Assembly (NCBI GenBank): GCA_963814315.1
Contig: CAWFCG010000001.1
Coordinates: 806,001-870,000 of the forward strand
Source of the DNA: JAFMJV01 sp963814315
GTDB lineage: Bacteria > Chloroflexota > Limnocylindria > Limnocylindrales > CSP1-4
DNA length: 64,000 bases
Direction of reading: 5' to 3'
The notes under the pieces are model-generated. The model was not told the origin of the DNA. It saw only the letters and a list, made by a program, of their open reading frames with translations, and searched no databases. Shown here piece after piece: positions 43,050-50,931 of the stretch (position 1 is the stretch's first letter; the number at the start of each line of letters is the position of its first letter). Position numbers and translations under genes: made by a program.

Positions 43050-43559
43050 ATGGCGCGCACGTTCTACGAGACCCTGATGGTCAGCCCCAAGGCCGACCGC
43101 GAAGTCATCGGCGTCGTCTACCGACACTTGGCGAAACGCTTCCATCCTGACCTGGACCCCTCGCCTGCCGCAGCCGCGCGCATGACCCAGCTGAACGAGG
43201 CCTACAGCGTGTTGAGTGACCCCGCCAAGCGCGCACGATACGACCAGTCGCTGGGCCTGCGGTCCCTGGGCCTCGCGTCGGCCGACACCCCGGCACCCCT
43301 GCCAGGAGACGGTCGGGCGGCGCGGCGCGGCGGCGCCAACATGGCTACCGGGACAACCGATGAGGGCCATGCTGAAGCGGGGCCGCCGCCAGCCAATCCA
43401 CCGCCCTCGGGTCACCCGCTGACGTTCGGGCGGTACCGAGGTTGGACGCTCAACCAGGTGAGCCGCTACGACCGCGACTACCTCGAATGGTTGGCGCGCA
43501 CCACCATGGGGCGAAACTACAAGCGGGAGTTGGACGAGCTGCTGCGACGGGTGCTCTGA
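43050..43559 (+). CDS. J-domain protein with DUF3820-like C-terminus
   Basis: 169 residues from ATG 43050. Residues 1-65 are a J domain (FYETLMVSPKADREVIGVVYRHLAKRFHPDLDP, with the HPD triad that stimulates Hsp70, then LNEAYSVLSDPAKRARYDQ). A Gly/Pro/Ala linker follows, and residues ~130-169 read LTFGRYRGWTLNQVSRYDRDYLEWLARTT, which resembles the short FGKYKG...YL.WL module (DUF3820-like) found in some nucleases and helicases. It is the only plus-strand gene in a 25-kb minus-strand stretch. Confidence 0.82.
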   Translation: MARTFYETLMVSPKADREVIGVVYRHLAKRFHPDLDPSPAAAARMTQLNEAYSVLSDPAKRARYDQSLGLRSLGLASADTPAPLPGDGRAARRGGANMATGTTDEGHAEAGPPPANPPPSGHPLTFGRYRGWTLNQVSRYDRDYLEWLARTTMGRNYKRELDELLRRVL

Positions 43560-43589
43560 GCGGCGACGTCTGTGACGGGGTCAGGAGCG

Positions 43590-44831
43590 CTAGGCAGTCC
43601 CAGAGCCCGCTTCGCCACCATGGTGCCGTTCGTCGCGAGATGCCTTGGGGATGGCCCACTGCAGCATCAGTGGCGCCACCAACGTGGTCAGGATTACCGC
43701 CGCCAGCAGGACGGCATACATCTGCTGGCCGATCAGGCCCAGCGTAAGGCCCAGCGCCGAGACGACGATACCCACCTCGCCGCGGGGGCTCATGCCCACG
43801 CCGACCACGATCGAGTTCCACTTGCCCAGTTTCCACGCGCCCACGATGCCGCCCGCGAGCTTGGTCAACACGCCCATGACCGCGAGCACCAGCACGATGA
43901 TCAGCAGGTCCGGGCTCAGGAGCGCGCTCATGTCGATGTTGGCCCCGGTGACCGCGAAGAAGAACGGCGCGAAGATGCCCAGCAGCGGCCGGAAGCCATG
44001 CTCGACCTCCTCACGGACCGGAGTCTCGGCGACGATGAGGCCGACGACGAAGGAGCCGATGATGGCCGCGAGACCGACGAACTGCGCCAGCAAAGCACCG
44101 GCGAACATGATGACGAATACGGGCACGGTCGGTGTGTCGGCGAACTTGAGCCAGGTGAAGGCACCGCGCGGGATGCGGCGGCCCAACGGCGCAAGGGCCA
44201 GGCCGATGCCGACGAAGGCGATGCCGGCGACCATCGTCACGATCGTCTCCGGACCCAGGTTGCCCTCGGCGACGCCTGAGAGTAGGCCGATGGCGAGGAG
44301 CGCCAGGATGTCGTCGACGATGGCGGCCCCCAGGATGACACGCGCGAAGGCCCGGTCGAGCATCCCCATGTCAGCCAGAACGCGGCTGGTGATGCCGATG
44401 GATGTGGCCGCCAAGGCGAGGCCTGTCAACACCGCGGAGAGCATGTCCTCGCCGATGGTCAGACCGATGGCAGCGCCCGCGACGATAGGCAGGATGAAAC
44501 CGATGGTCCCGACCGCAAGCGCCATCGGGCCGACCTTGAGCAGGTCATCGATGCGTACTTCGAGGCCCACCGTGAACAGCAGGATGATGACGCCCAACTC
44601 GGCGAAGACCTCCGCCGTCACGGTGACATCAGCCAGACCCAGGGCGAAGGGCCCCACGATGAAGCCGCCAAGCATCTCGCCGATGACGCCGGGCTGGTTG
44701 ATGCGTCGGAAGACCTCCTCGCCGGCCTTGGCCGCGACCAGCAGGACGAACAGGCTGAACATGGCGCTGGCAAAGGCCGCACCTTCGCCGCCGCTGGACG
44801 CGAAGGTCAGGGCATCATGAAGCGGGAGCAT
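43590..44831 (-). CDS. Cation:proton antiporter, CPA2/KefB-like
   Basis: 413 residues, about twelve helices. Family motifs are VIGEMLGGFIVGPFALGLADV, LLFTVGLEVRIDDLLKVGP, LALAATSIGITSRVLADMG, ARVILGAAIVDDILALLAIGLL and PRGEVGIVVSALGL. The acidic residues of the VDD segment suit the ion-binding site of the Na+/H+ exchanger fold. There is no TrkA-N regulatory domain. Ion specificity is not evident. Confidence 0.9.
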   Translation of the reverse strand: MLPLHDALTFASSGGEGAAFASAMFSLFVLLVAAKAGEEVFRRINQPGVIGEMLGGFIVGPFALGLADVTVTAEVFAELGVIILLFTVGLEVRIDDLLKVGPMALAVGTIGFILPIVAGAAIGLTIGEDMLSAVLTGLALAATSIGITSRVLADMGMLDRAFARVILGAAIVDDILALLAIGLLSGVAEGNLGPETIVTMVAGIAFVGIGLALAPLGRRIPRGAFTWLKFADTPTVPVFVIMFAGALLAQFVGLAAIIGSFVVGLIVAETPVREEVEHGFRPLLGIFAPFFFAVTGANIDMSALLSPDLLIIVLVLAVMGVLTKLAGGIVGAWKLGKWNSIVVGVGMSPRGEVGIVVSALGLTLGLIGQQMYAVLLAAVILTTLVAPLMLQWAIPKASRDERHHGGEAGSGTA

Positions 44832-44915
44832 GTGGCAGTAGCCTAACGGGCTTTGCCGGGAGTCGGCTCATGGCCGTAGCTCGGCATGGCGGGCCATGAG
44901 CCAGCGCTGTGCGGC

Positions 44916-46058
44916 TCAGGTCGATCGCGAGCGTCGCATCGCCAGTGATTCGAGGATCCCGAGGCCGAGTGCGGCACTGATGAGCGACGCTCCACCATGG
45001 GTCACGAACGGCAGCGGGAGGCCGGTGATGGGCATCACGCCAAGGACCATCCCGATGTTGACGACCATCTGGAAGAGCAACATGCTCGCGACTCCGCCCG
45101 AGAAGGCCAGGGTGAATGTGTCGCCAGAGCGCCAGCCTACGTGGAGCACCCGCCACACCAGGAGCGCGAACAGCACCAGCACGACGGCTCCGCCCAGGAA
45201 GCCCAGCTCTTCGCCGACTCGGGCGAAGACGAAGTCGGTCGAGCCGACGGGCAGGCTCTGGCCGGCTTGGCCATTGGTCAGACCACGGCCGAAGAGGCCT
45301 CCCGAGCTCACCGTGATCTGGGATTGCTGCAGTTGGTAGCCCGAGCCGAGCGGGTCCGCCGCAGGATCGATGAATGAAGTCAACCGCTGCTTCTGGTAGT
45401 CGCGCAGGACGAGTTGCCATGCCAGCGGCACCAGGGCCACCACCCCCAACACGGTCACGGTGAGCCAGCGCAGGCTGGCACCGGACATGAACAACGCGCC
45501 CAACATGATGGCGCCGAACACGAGCGAGGTCCCAAGGTCAGGTTGGACTAGCACCAGCGCCAGCATGGGCATGACCACCAGACCGGCACCGATGACCGTA
45601 CGGGCACTTGAGATGCTCGACTCACGCGTGGCCAGATAGTGGGCCAGCACCACCGCCAGCAGGATCTTGCTGACCTCGGAAAACTGGAACTGCAGGCCGA
45701 AGATTGAGACCCAGCGCGAGACGCCACCGGTGCCGCTGCCAACCACCAGGGTGATCAACAGCAGGGCGATGCTGAAGCCATAGATGGGCCACGCGAAGGT
45801 ACGCAACCAGTGGTGGTCGGCAGCGGCAGTGGCCACGAAGATGACCGCTGCCAGCGCGAGCCAGATCAGGCCGCGCGTGAAGATGGACCCCGGGCGCAAG
45901 GGGTCGTCGGCTGAGTTGGTGAATGCCATCAGCAGGCCCACCACGGTGAGCGAGAGCGCGAAGATCGCCAGCTGCAGGTCGAACCCGTACCAACGACCCT
46001 CGCCCTCGCGGGCGGTCAAGGTACCGACGCGTGCTGGTTCGAGTCGCAGCGTGCTCAT
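44916..46058 (-). CDS. rodA: Rod-shape SEDS glycosyltransferase RodA
   Basis: 380 residues, ten helices. SEDS signatures are QFQFSEVSKILLAVVLAHYLA, VQPDLGTSLVFGAI, PLGSGYQLQQSQITVSSGGLFGRGL, FVFARVGEELGFLGG and GLPLPFVTHGGAS. It polymerises lateral-wall glycan with PBP2. The ATG overlaps the PBP2 stop by one base (TGATG), so the pair is coupled. Confidence 0.94.
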   Translation of the reverse strand: MSTLRLEPARVGTLTAREGEGRWYGFDLQLAIFALSLTVVGLLMAFTNSADDPLRPGSIFTRGLIWLALAAVIFVATAAADHHWLRTFAWPIYGFSIALLLITLVVGSGTGGVSRWVSIFGLQFQFSEVSKILLAVVLAHYLATRESSISSARTVIGAGLVVMPMLALVLVQPDLGTSLVFGAIMLGALFMSGASLRWLTVTVLGVVALVPLAWQLVLRDYQKQRLTSFIDPAADPLGSGYQLQQSQITVSSGGLFGRGLTNGQAGQSLPVGSTDFVFARVGEELGFLGGAVVLVLFALLVWRVLHVGWRSGDTFTLAFSGGVASMLLFQMVVNIGMVLGVMPITGLPLPFVTHGGASLISAALGLGILESLAMRRSRST

Positions 46059-47992
46059 CAGCTATTCGAGTCGTAGAAGTTGTCACGCTGGAGGACCCAG
46101 TTCTGACGGAGGTCGTTCTTGATCCCGAAGTGGAGTTGCAGGAAGTACTTCACGACCTCGGTCGCGACGTTGCCCTTGGTGCGCGTGTCGTCGAGGTAGG
46201 CAAGCACCACCAGGTCAGAATCCTCACGCTTGACGGCGGCGGTGCCGTTGGGGTCGGACTCGGTCTTGTGCGCCTCCTTGGGCACGAACGCCACGAACCA
46301 GTTGCTGAAGGGCAGCCGGCCCTGCTTGTCGCGGAGGCCGAACTCGGCAGTGCCTGACTTGCCGGCCACCACGATGGGCAGGTCGACGAGGTTGTAGGTG
46401 TGCCGGATGGTGACGACCCGACGGGCTGCCACACGCATCGTGCGCAGCACCGACTTGTCCACGTCCATCTCGCGTACCACCTCCGGTGGCACACGCTCGA
46501 TGACCTTGCCCTCCGCATCGAGGATCTTGCGCACCAGCTGCGGCTTGTAGATCGTGCCGCCGTTGGCCAATGCCGCATAGGCGTTGAGCATCTGCAGGGG
46601 CGTAGTGCTGTCGTAACCCTGGCCGATACCGGCCTGGTAGAGCTCGCCGGTGAAGTATTGCTCGTTGAGGGTGCGCTCCTTCCACTCATTGGTGGGTACG
46701 ATCCCGGCAGCCTCGCCTGGCAGGTCGATGCCGCTGGGCTTGCCGAAGCCGAATTGGTGCGCCCAGTACGCCAGCCGATCGATCCCGAGCATGCCCGAGA
46801 GCTTGTAGAAGTAGGTGTCGCTGGAGTGCCCGAAGCCGTCATAGATGTTGAGTGGCCCCCAGCCCTCCCTGTTCCAATCCCAGTACTTCCACTCGCCGAT
46901 CTCGATGAAGGGCTCGGTCTTGACGCGCGAGGCGGGGCTGATCTTGCCGTCGGCCAGGGCGCCGGTGCCGGTGACGAGCTTGTAGGTCGAACCGGGCGGG
47001 TACTGCTCGTTGATGGCCACGTTGAGCATGGGCTTGGCCGGATCCTTGAGCAGGCGCCGGTATCGAGAGGTGGAGATGCCCTGGGCGAACTCGTTGTTGT
47101 CGTAACTCGGGAGCGACACCATGGCCAGGATCTCGCCGTTCTGAGGGTTCATGGCGATGAAGGCGCCGCGCTTGATGCCGACCCGGTCCATGGCCCACCT
47201 GAGCGCCTTCTCAGCGTCCTTCTGGACACCGACATCGATGGTCAGCTCTAGCGAGCTCCCTGGAACGGCCTCGCGGAGGATCTCGGGCGCGTGGATCTCG
47301 TTGCCCAGGCCGTCCAGGTCGACCGCCTCGAGACCGTAGGTGCCGCGAAGGACATCTTCGTAGCTGGCCTCCAGACCGGCTTTGCCCAACAGGTCCTCGG
47401 GATAGTAGCCGTCGCCCTTGAGGCTCTGATACTCGGGGCCTGAGATGCGGCCGGTCCAACCCAGGACATGAGATATGAGCTTGCCTTCTGAGTAAAGTCG
47501 GCGAGCCTCCAGGTCGACCTGGACGCCCGGGAACTGGCCCGGATCCTCGGCGATGACGCGCGCCGTCTCGGTGGCGATGTCGGCGATGCGAACGAGCTCG
47601 AATTGGGAACCCGTATGCGAATCGAGGCGCTCGATGATGGTACGCGCAGGGATGTCCGTCAGCCGCGAGATCCGTTCGGCGACCTCGGGTCGCACCTCGA
47701 AGGGCAAATCGGCGGGCTGGATCCGCAGCACGAACGTGGGTACGTTCTCGACGAGCAGGCGTCCACGCCGGTCGTACATCAGACCACGCGAGACAGGGAC
47801 AGGTCGTTCGGTCGTCAACTGCTGCTCGGCGTAGACCCCGTAGCTGGAGCCTTGCGCCACCTGCAATTGGAAGAGGCGCAGGCCGAGGCCGGCCACGGCC
47901 AGGATGATGACCACGCCAAAGGCGATGAACCGGGGCGCCAGGTCGCGTCGAGATGCGCTCGTGTCAGCCACCCTGATGGGTTCGCTCGTCAT
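46058..47992 (-). CDS. mrdA: Penicillin-binding protein 2 (class B transpeptidase)
   Basis: 644 residues from ATG 47992; the frame continues upstream but into mreD. It has an N-terminal membrane helix (RFIAFGVVIILAVAGLGLRLFQLQ), a dimerisation domain with RGLMYDRRGRLLVENVPTFVL, and a transpeptidase domain with SXXK PGSTYKLVTG near residue 335, SXD HSSDTYFYKLSG and KSGT AGKSGTAEFG. It cross-links lateral wall together with RodA. Confidence 0.95.
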   Translation of the reverse strand: MTSEPIRVADTSASRRDLAPRFIAFGVVIILAVAGLGLRLFQLQVAQGSSYGVYAEQQLTTERPVPVSRGLMYDRRGRLLVENVPTFVLRIQPADLPFEVRPEVAERISRLTDIPARTIIERLDSHTGSQFELVRIADIATETARVIAEDPGQFPGVQVDLEARRLYSEGKLISHVLGWTGRISGPEYQSLKGDGYYPEDLLGKAGLEASYEDVLRGTYGLEAVDLDGLGNEIHAPEILREAVPGSSLELTIDVGVQKDAEKALRWAMDRVGIKRGAFIAMNPQNGEILAMVSLPSYDNNEFAQGISTSRYRRLLKDPAKPMLNVAINEQYPPGSTYKLVTGTGALADGKISPASRVKTEPFIEIGEWKYWDWNREGWGPLNIYDGFGHSSDTYFYKLSGMLGIDRLAYWAHQFGFGKPSGIDLPGEAAGIVPTNEWKERTLNEQYFTGELYQAGIGQGYDSTTPLQMLNAYAALANGGTIYKPQLVRKILDAEGKVIERVPPEVVREMDVDKSVLRTMRVAARRVVTIRHTYNLVDLPIVVAGKSGTAEFGLRDKQGRLPFSNWFVAFVPKEAHKTESDPNGTAAVKREDSDLVVLAYLDDTRTKGNVATEVVKYFLQLHFGIKNDLRQNWVLQRDNFYDSNS

Positions 47993-47996
47993 GTGC

Positions 47997-48509
47997 TCAC
48001 CATGCCAATCGCTCCGGTTCTCCGAACCGCAGGTCCAGGGCACGGATGATCACCACCGCGATGATCGCGATGACGGCGTTGATCAGCCCGCCCAAGATCA
48101 AGTCGGGCAGAGACAGGCCGCTGAAGGCGGCTCCGCTGGTCGCATCGACCAACGCCAACACGGCGACCAACACGACCTGATAGGGGAAGGTGAGCAGGAA
48201 GGTCGCCAGGCCGACGACCACCAGCCGTGGCGGCCACAGCGCGCGCGCCACGGCCAAGGCTGCCCCAGTGACCAACAGCAGCGTCAAGGCAGTAGATCCC
48301 AAAGCCCGGCCGGGTACGAGCAGATCAAGGGTGACGCCCCCGACGAAGACCCAGGTCATCCCGCTTGCGAAGCCCAGCGACATCGCTATCGCGATACCCA
48401 CAGCAAACACGAGGTCGGGCTTGACGCTGCCCACCTGGAGATGGGTCAGCACGCTCGACTCCAGGATGGCAGCGAGGACGGCTCCCACGGCAGGAGCCAG
48501 AACGCTCAT
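47997..48509 (-). CDS. mreD: Rod-shape determining protein MreD
   Basis: 170 residues, about five helices, starting ATG 48509. Typical features are HLQVGSVKPDLVFAVGIAIAMSLG and a C-terminal hydrophobic run. It ends four bases before PBP2. No mreC precedes it; the gap leads to parS sites and parA. Confidence 0.87.
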   Translation of the reverse strand: MSVLAPAVGAVLAAILESSVLTHLQVGSVKPDLVFAVGIAIAMSLGFASGMTWVFVGGVTLDLLVPGRALGSTALTLLLVTGAALAVARALWPPRLVVVGLATFLLTFPYQVVLVAVLALVDATSGAAFSGLSLPDLILGGLINAVIAIIAVVIIRALDLRFGEPERLAW

Positions 48510-48592
48510 CGGAGTATGTCGATAACGGTGTGTTTTCCACGGCTTTGGTGTCGCCCGCGAGACGCCCTCGCGAGGTAGCTCCACTGGCCTGA

Positions 48593-48598
48593 AGTATA
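48593..48598 (-). promoter_or_regulatory. -10 element TATACT upstream of mreD-mrdA-rodA
   Basis: Minus-strand GCTATACTT about 85 bases before the mreD ATG; no clear -35. Confidence 0.35.
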
Positions 48599-48773
48599 GC
48601 CGAGCTCCAGGACGGTCCCGCGCATGCCCCTCCCCCAACCGATATCATCCCGACCCGATGTCAGCCGGTGGTCCCCGAATGAAGTCGGGGGCAAACCTCT
48701 TTGCCGTGCGTATCTTCCTTGGCCGCACTGGGCGCCTCATCTCCGGGTAGAGACGGTGTCCGAGACGCCTACT

Positions 48774-48789
48774 TGTTCAACGTGAAACA
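48774..48789. promoter_or_regulatory. parS site (one mismatch)
   Basis: TGTTCAACGTGAAACA differs from the consensus TGTTNCACGTGAAACA at one position. It is a ParB-binding centromere site 413 bases from the parA start. Confidence 0.85.
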
Positions 48790-48899
48790 CCCCTTGGTCT
48801 TGTCGTGTACACGCCGCATTCCCGCTCCCCTGCCCTGCAGCGGGACGCCTCCACCACTAGCGTCGGCGGGGCTCGACCGTGATCACTGGAACCAGCCGA

Positions 48900-48915
48900 T
48901 GTTCCACGTGAAACA
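48900..48915. promoter_or_regulatory. parS site (perfect)
   Basis: TGTTCCACGTGAAACA matches the bacterial chromosomal parS consensus exactly, 111 bases from the first site and next to the parAB genes. Confidence 0.93.
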
Positions 48916-49160
48916 CCGCGTGCCCGCTCGCAAGCCGCCTGCGCGTGGAAGCCCGACCGCCGACGCAGGCGTGTGGACAACTTGCTGATAAGTGCGAACG
49001 CGGACGGTGCGAACGGCCTACCCTGCATGATCAAGAACGACCGGATGAAGGCCGTGCTGCACGTGGTGGACTCGCCTCTCGCCCGTGGCGGCCAGAGTGA
49101 TGAACTATTGCCAATGCGTGGACAACGTGGTGCATCGAAGCACCGTCCGACAGCCCAAGG

Positions 49161-49166
49161 TAGAAT
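49161..49166 (+). promoter_or_regulatory. -10 element of parA
   Basis: TAGAAT, 35 bases before the parA GTG; the -35 is weak. Confidence 0.35.
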
Positions 49167-49201
49167 CAACCCAGTGTGTAGCCAACGGCGCGGAGCCTAA
49201 A

Positions 49202-50044
49202 GTGGGCGAGATCATCGCGTGTGCCAACCAGAAGGGCGGAGTCGGGAAGACCACGACGGTGGTCAGCTTGGCTGCGTATCTGGCGTTGGACGGGAAGCGC
49301 GTCCTGCTTATCGACCTAGACCCGCAAGGAAATGCGACCGGCGGTCTCGGCATCGACAAGGAAACGTTGCCCGTCTCCGTCTACGACGTCCTCCTTGGTG
49401 ACACAAGCCTTGGGGAGGCGGTCACCCCGACCGCCATCGATCGCCTTGACGTCCTGCCGTCGCACCGCGGCCTGGCAGGTGCTGAAGTGGAACTGGTCCC
49501 CAGCGCCAATCGCGAACGACGCTTGAAACAGGCCTTGGACGGGCCCGGGGATACCTACGACTTCGTGCTCCTGGACTGTCCACCGTCCCTTGGGCTGCTC
49601 ACCGTGAATGCGCTCACCGCGGCCGATGGCGTGTTGATCCCGCTGCAGTGTGAGTACTACGCACTCGAGGGCCTGGGGCAGCTCATGGCCACCGTGGAAC
49701 TCATCCGTGATCACCTGAATCCACGCCTGACGCTGAAGGGTGTCGTGCTTACCATGCATGATGGACGGACCAGCCTGTCGGCTGACGTCACGACCGAAGT
49801 GCGCCGGCACCTTGGCGCACAGGTCTTCGATACGGTAGTGCCAAGGAGTGTGCGACTCGCAGAGGCGCCCAGTTACGGCCAGGCGATCGCAGCGTACAGT
49901 CCAGGCTCCCGGGGCGCCCTCGCGTATCAGGCCGTTGCTGAGGAACTGCTGCTGCGGAGTGGGCAGAAGGCTGGGGAGTCACTACGAGGGGCACACGCTC
50001 GGTACCACGGTCCAGGCGCGGACCAGCAGGGGGAGGGTCGCTGA
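49202..50044 (+). CDS. parA: Chromosome partitioning ATPase ParA (Soj)
   Basis: 280 residues from a GTG at 49202 with GGAG just upstream; the frame is open to 49085 but without a ribosome site. Walker A is ACANQKGGVGKTTTVVSLA, Walker A' LLIDLDPQGNATGGLG and Walker B FVLLDCPPSLGLLT. With ParB and the parS sites upstream it segregates the origin region. Confidence 0.95.
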   Translation: MGEIIACANQKGGVGKTTTVVSLAAYLALDGKRVLLIDLDPQGNATGGLGIDKETLPVSVYDVLLGDTSLGEAVTPTAIDRLDVLPSHRGLAGAEVELVPSANRERRLKQALDGPGDTYDFVLLDCPPSLGLLTVNALTAADGVLIPLQCEYYALEGLGQLMATVELIRDHLNPRLTLKGVVLTMHDGRTSLSADVTTEVRRHLGAQVFDTVVPRSVRLAEAPSYGQAIAAYSPGSRGALAYQAVAEELLLRSGQKAGESLRGAHARYHGPGADQQGEGR

Positions 50045-50046
50045 AT

Positions 50047-50931
50047 ATGGCAGTCGAGCCGAGGAAGACGGGCGGGCTGGGACGTGGGCTGGCCTCGTTG
50101 ATCCCATTGTCCCCTTCTGGCGTATCACTCACCCGTGAGGTGCCGGTCAGCGCCATCAGCCCCAATCCCGAGCAGCCCCGCCGTTCGTTCGACGCTGCTG
50201 AGTTGCGGCAACTCGCGGATTCGATCGCCGCTCACGGTGTGCTGCAGCCAGTAGTCGTGGTCCAGTCAGACAGTGGCTTCGTGCTGATCGCCGGTGAGCG
50301 GCGCTGGAGGGCCGCGACCCTGCTGGGACTGCAGACGATCCCAGCAGTCGTTCGCACGGCTAACGAACAGGAGCGCCTAGAACTGGCGTTGGTCGAGAAC
50401 ATCCAGCGCTCGGACCTCAACGCCCTCGACGAAGCCCGCGCCTACCGGCACCTGATCGACGAGTTCGGCCTGACCCAGGAGCGCGTGGCTGAGCGAGTGG
50501 GCAGATCGCGCCCTGCGGTCGCCAACATGTTGCGTATCCTTGAGACGTCCGCGAGCGTTCAACAGGCGGTCGCTGATGGCAGCATCAGCGGTGGCCACGC
50601 ACGAACGTTGGCTGGATCGGAGAGCCAAGCGCAGCAAGAGGTGCTGCTGGCCACGGTCATCTCGCGGTCACTCTCGGTGCGCCAGACCGAAGACCTGGTG
50701 GCGGCTTCGCGAACGGTGCGCGGTGATGGTCGCGCCAGACATGAACGAAGCGACGACGCTGACATCCAGCACATGGAAGCCCGCATGCGAGAGGCGCTGG
50801 GAACCAAGGTGGCGATCGCCGCTGGCCGCAGAGGCGGACGTATCACCATCACCTGGTACGACGATGAGGATCTTGGCCGCCTGGTCGACCGACTAGCAGC
50901 CGTTCAGGAAGGTTGGGAAGGGCAAAGATGA
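50047..50931 (+). CDS. parB: Chromosome partitioning protein ParB (Spo0J)
   Basis: 294 residues. An N-terminal GLGRGLASLIP ParA-contact motif precedes the CTP-binding core with PNPEQPRRSF, VLIAGERRWRA and LVENIQRSDL, the HTH (LTQERVAERVGRSRPAVANMLRIL) and a C-terminal dimerisation domain. It binds parS and slides as a CTP clamp. Confidence 0.96.
   Translation: MAVEPRKTGGLGRGLASLIPLSPSGVSLTREVPVSAISPNPEQPRRSFDAAELRQLADSIAAHGVLQPVVVVQSDSGFVLIAGERRWRAATLLGLQTIPAVVRTANEQERLELALVENIQRSDLNALDEARAYRHLIDEFGLTQERVAERVGRSRPAVANMLRILETSASVQQAVADGSISGGHARTLAGSESQAQQEVLLATVISRSLSVRQTEDLVAASRTVRGDGRARHERSDDADIQHMEARMREALGTKVAIAAGRRGGRITITWYDDEDLGRLVDRLAAVQEGWEGQR

Larger units (their letters stand above)
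48510..49201. other. Origin-like intergenic region (parS, DnaA-like boxes)
   Basis: 692 bases between mreD (-) and parA (+). It contains two parS sites, TGTGGACAA at 48972-48980 (reverse complement TTGTCCACA, the actinobacterial DnaA-box form), near matches at 48533-48541 (TTTTCCACG) and 49117-49125 (CGTGGACAA), and small hairpins at 48673-48690 and 48690-48705. No gene is supported. An AT-rich unwinding element is not obvious, and dnaA is not in the window. Confidence 0.5.

Noticed and set aside
48673..48705. Two adjacent 6-bp hairpins before the parS sites
   Set aside because: Perfect but short, without T-runs, and not next to a stop codon; not enough to call a terminator or attachment site.
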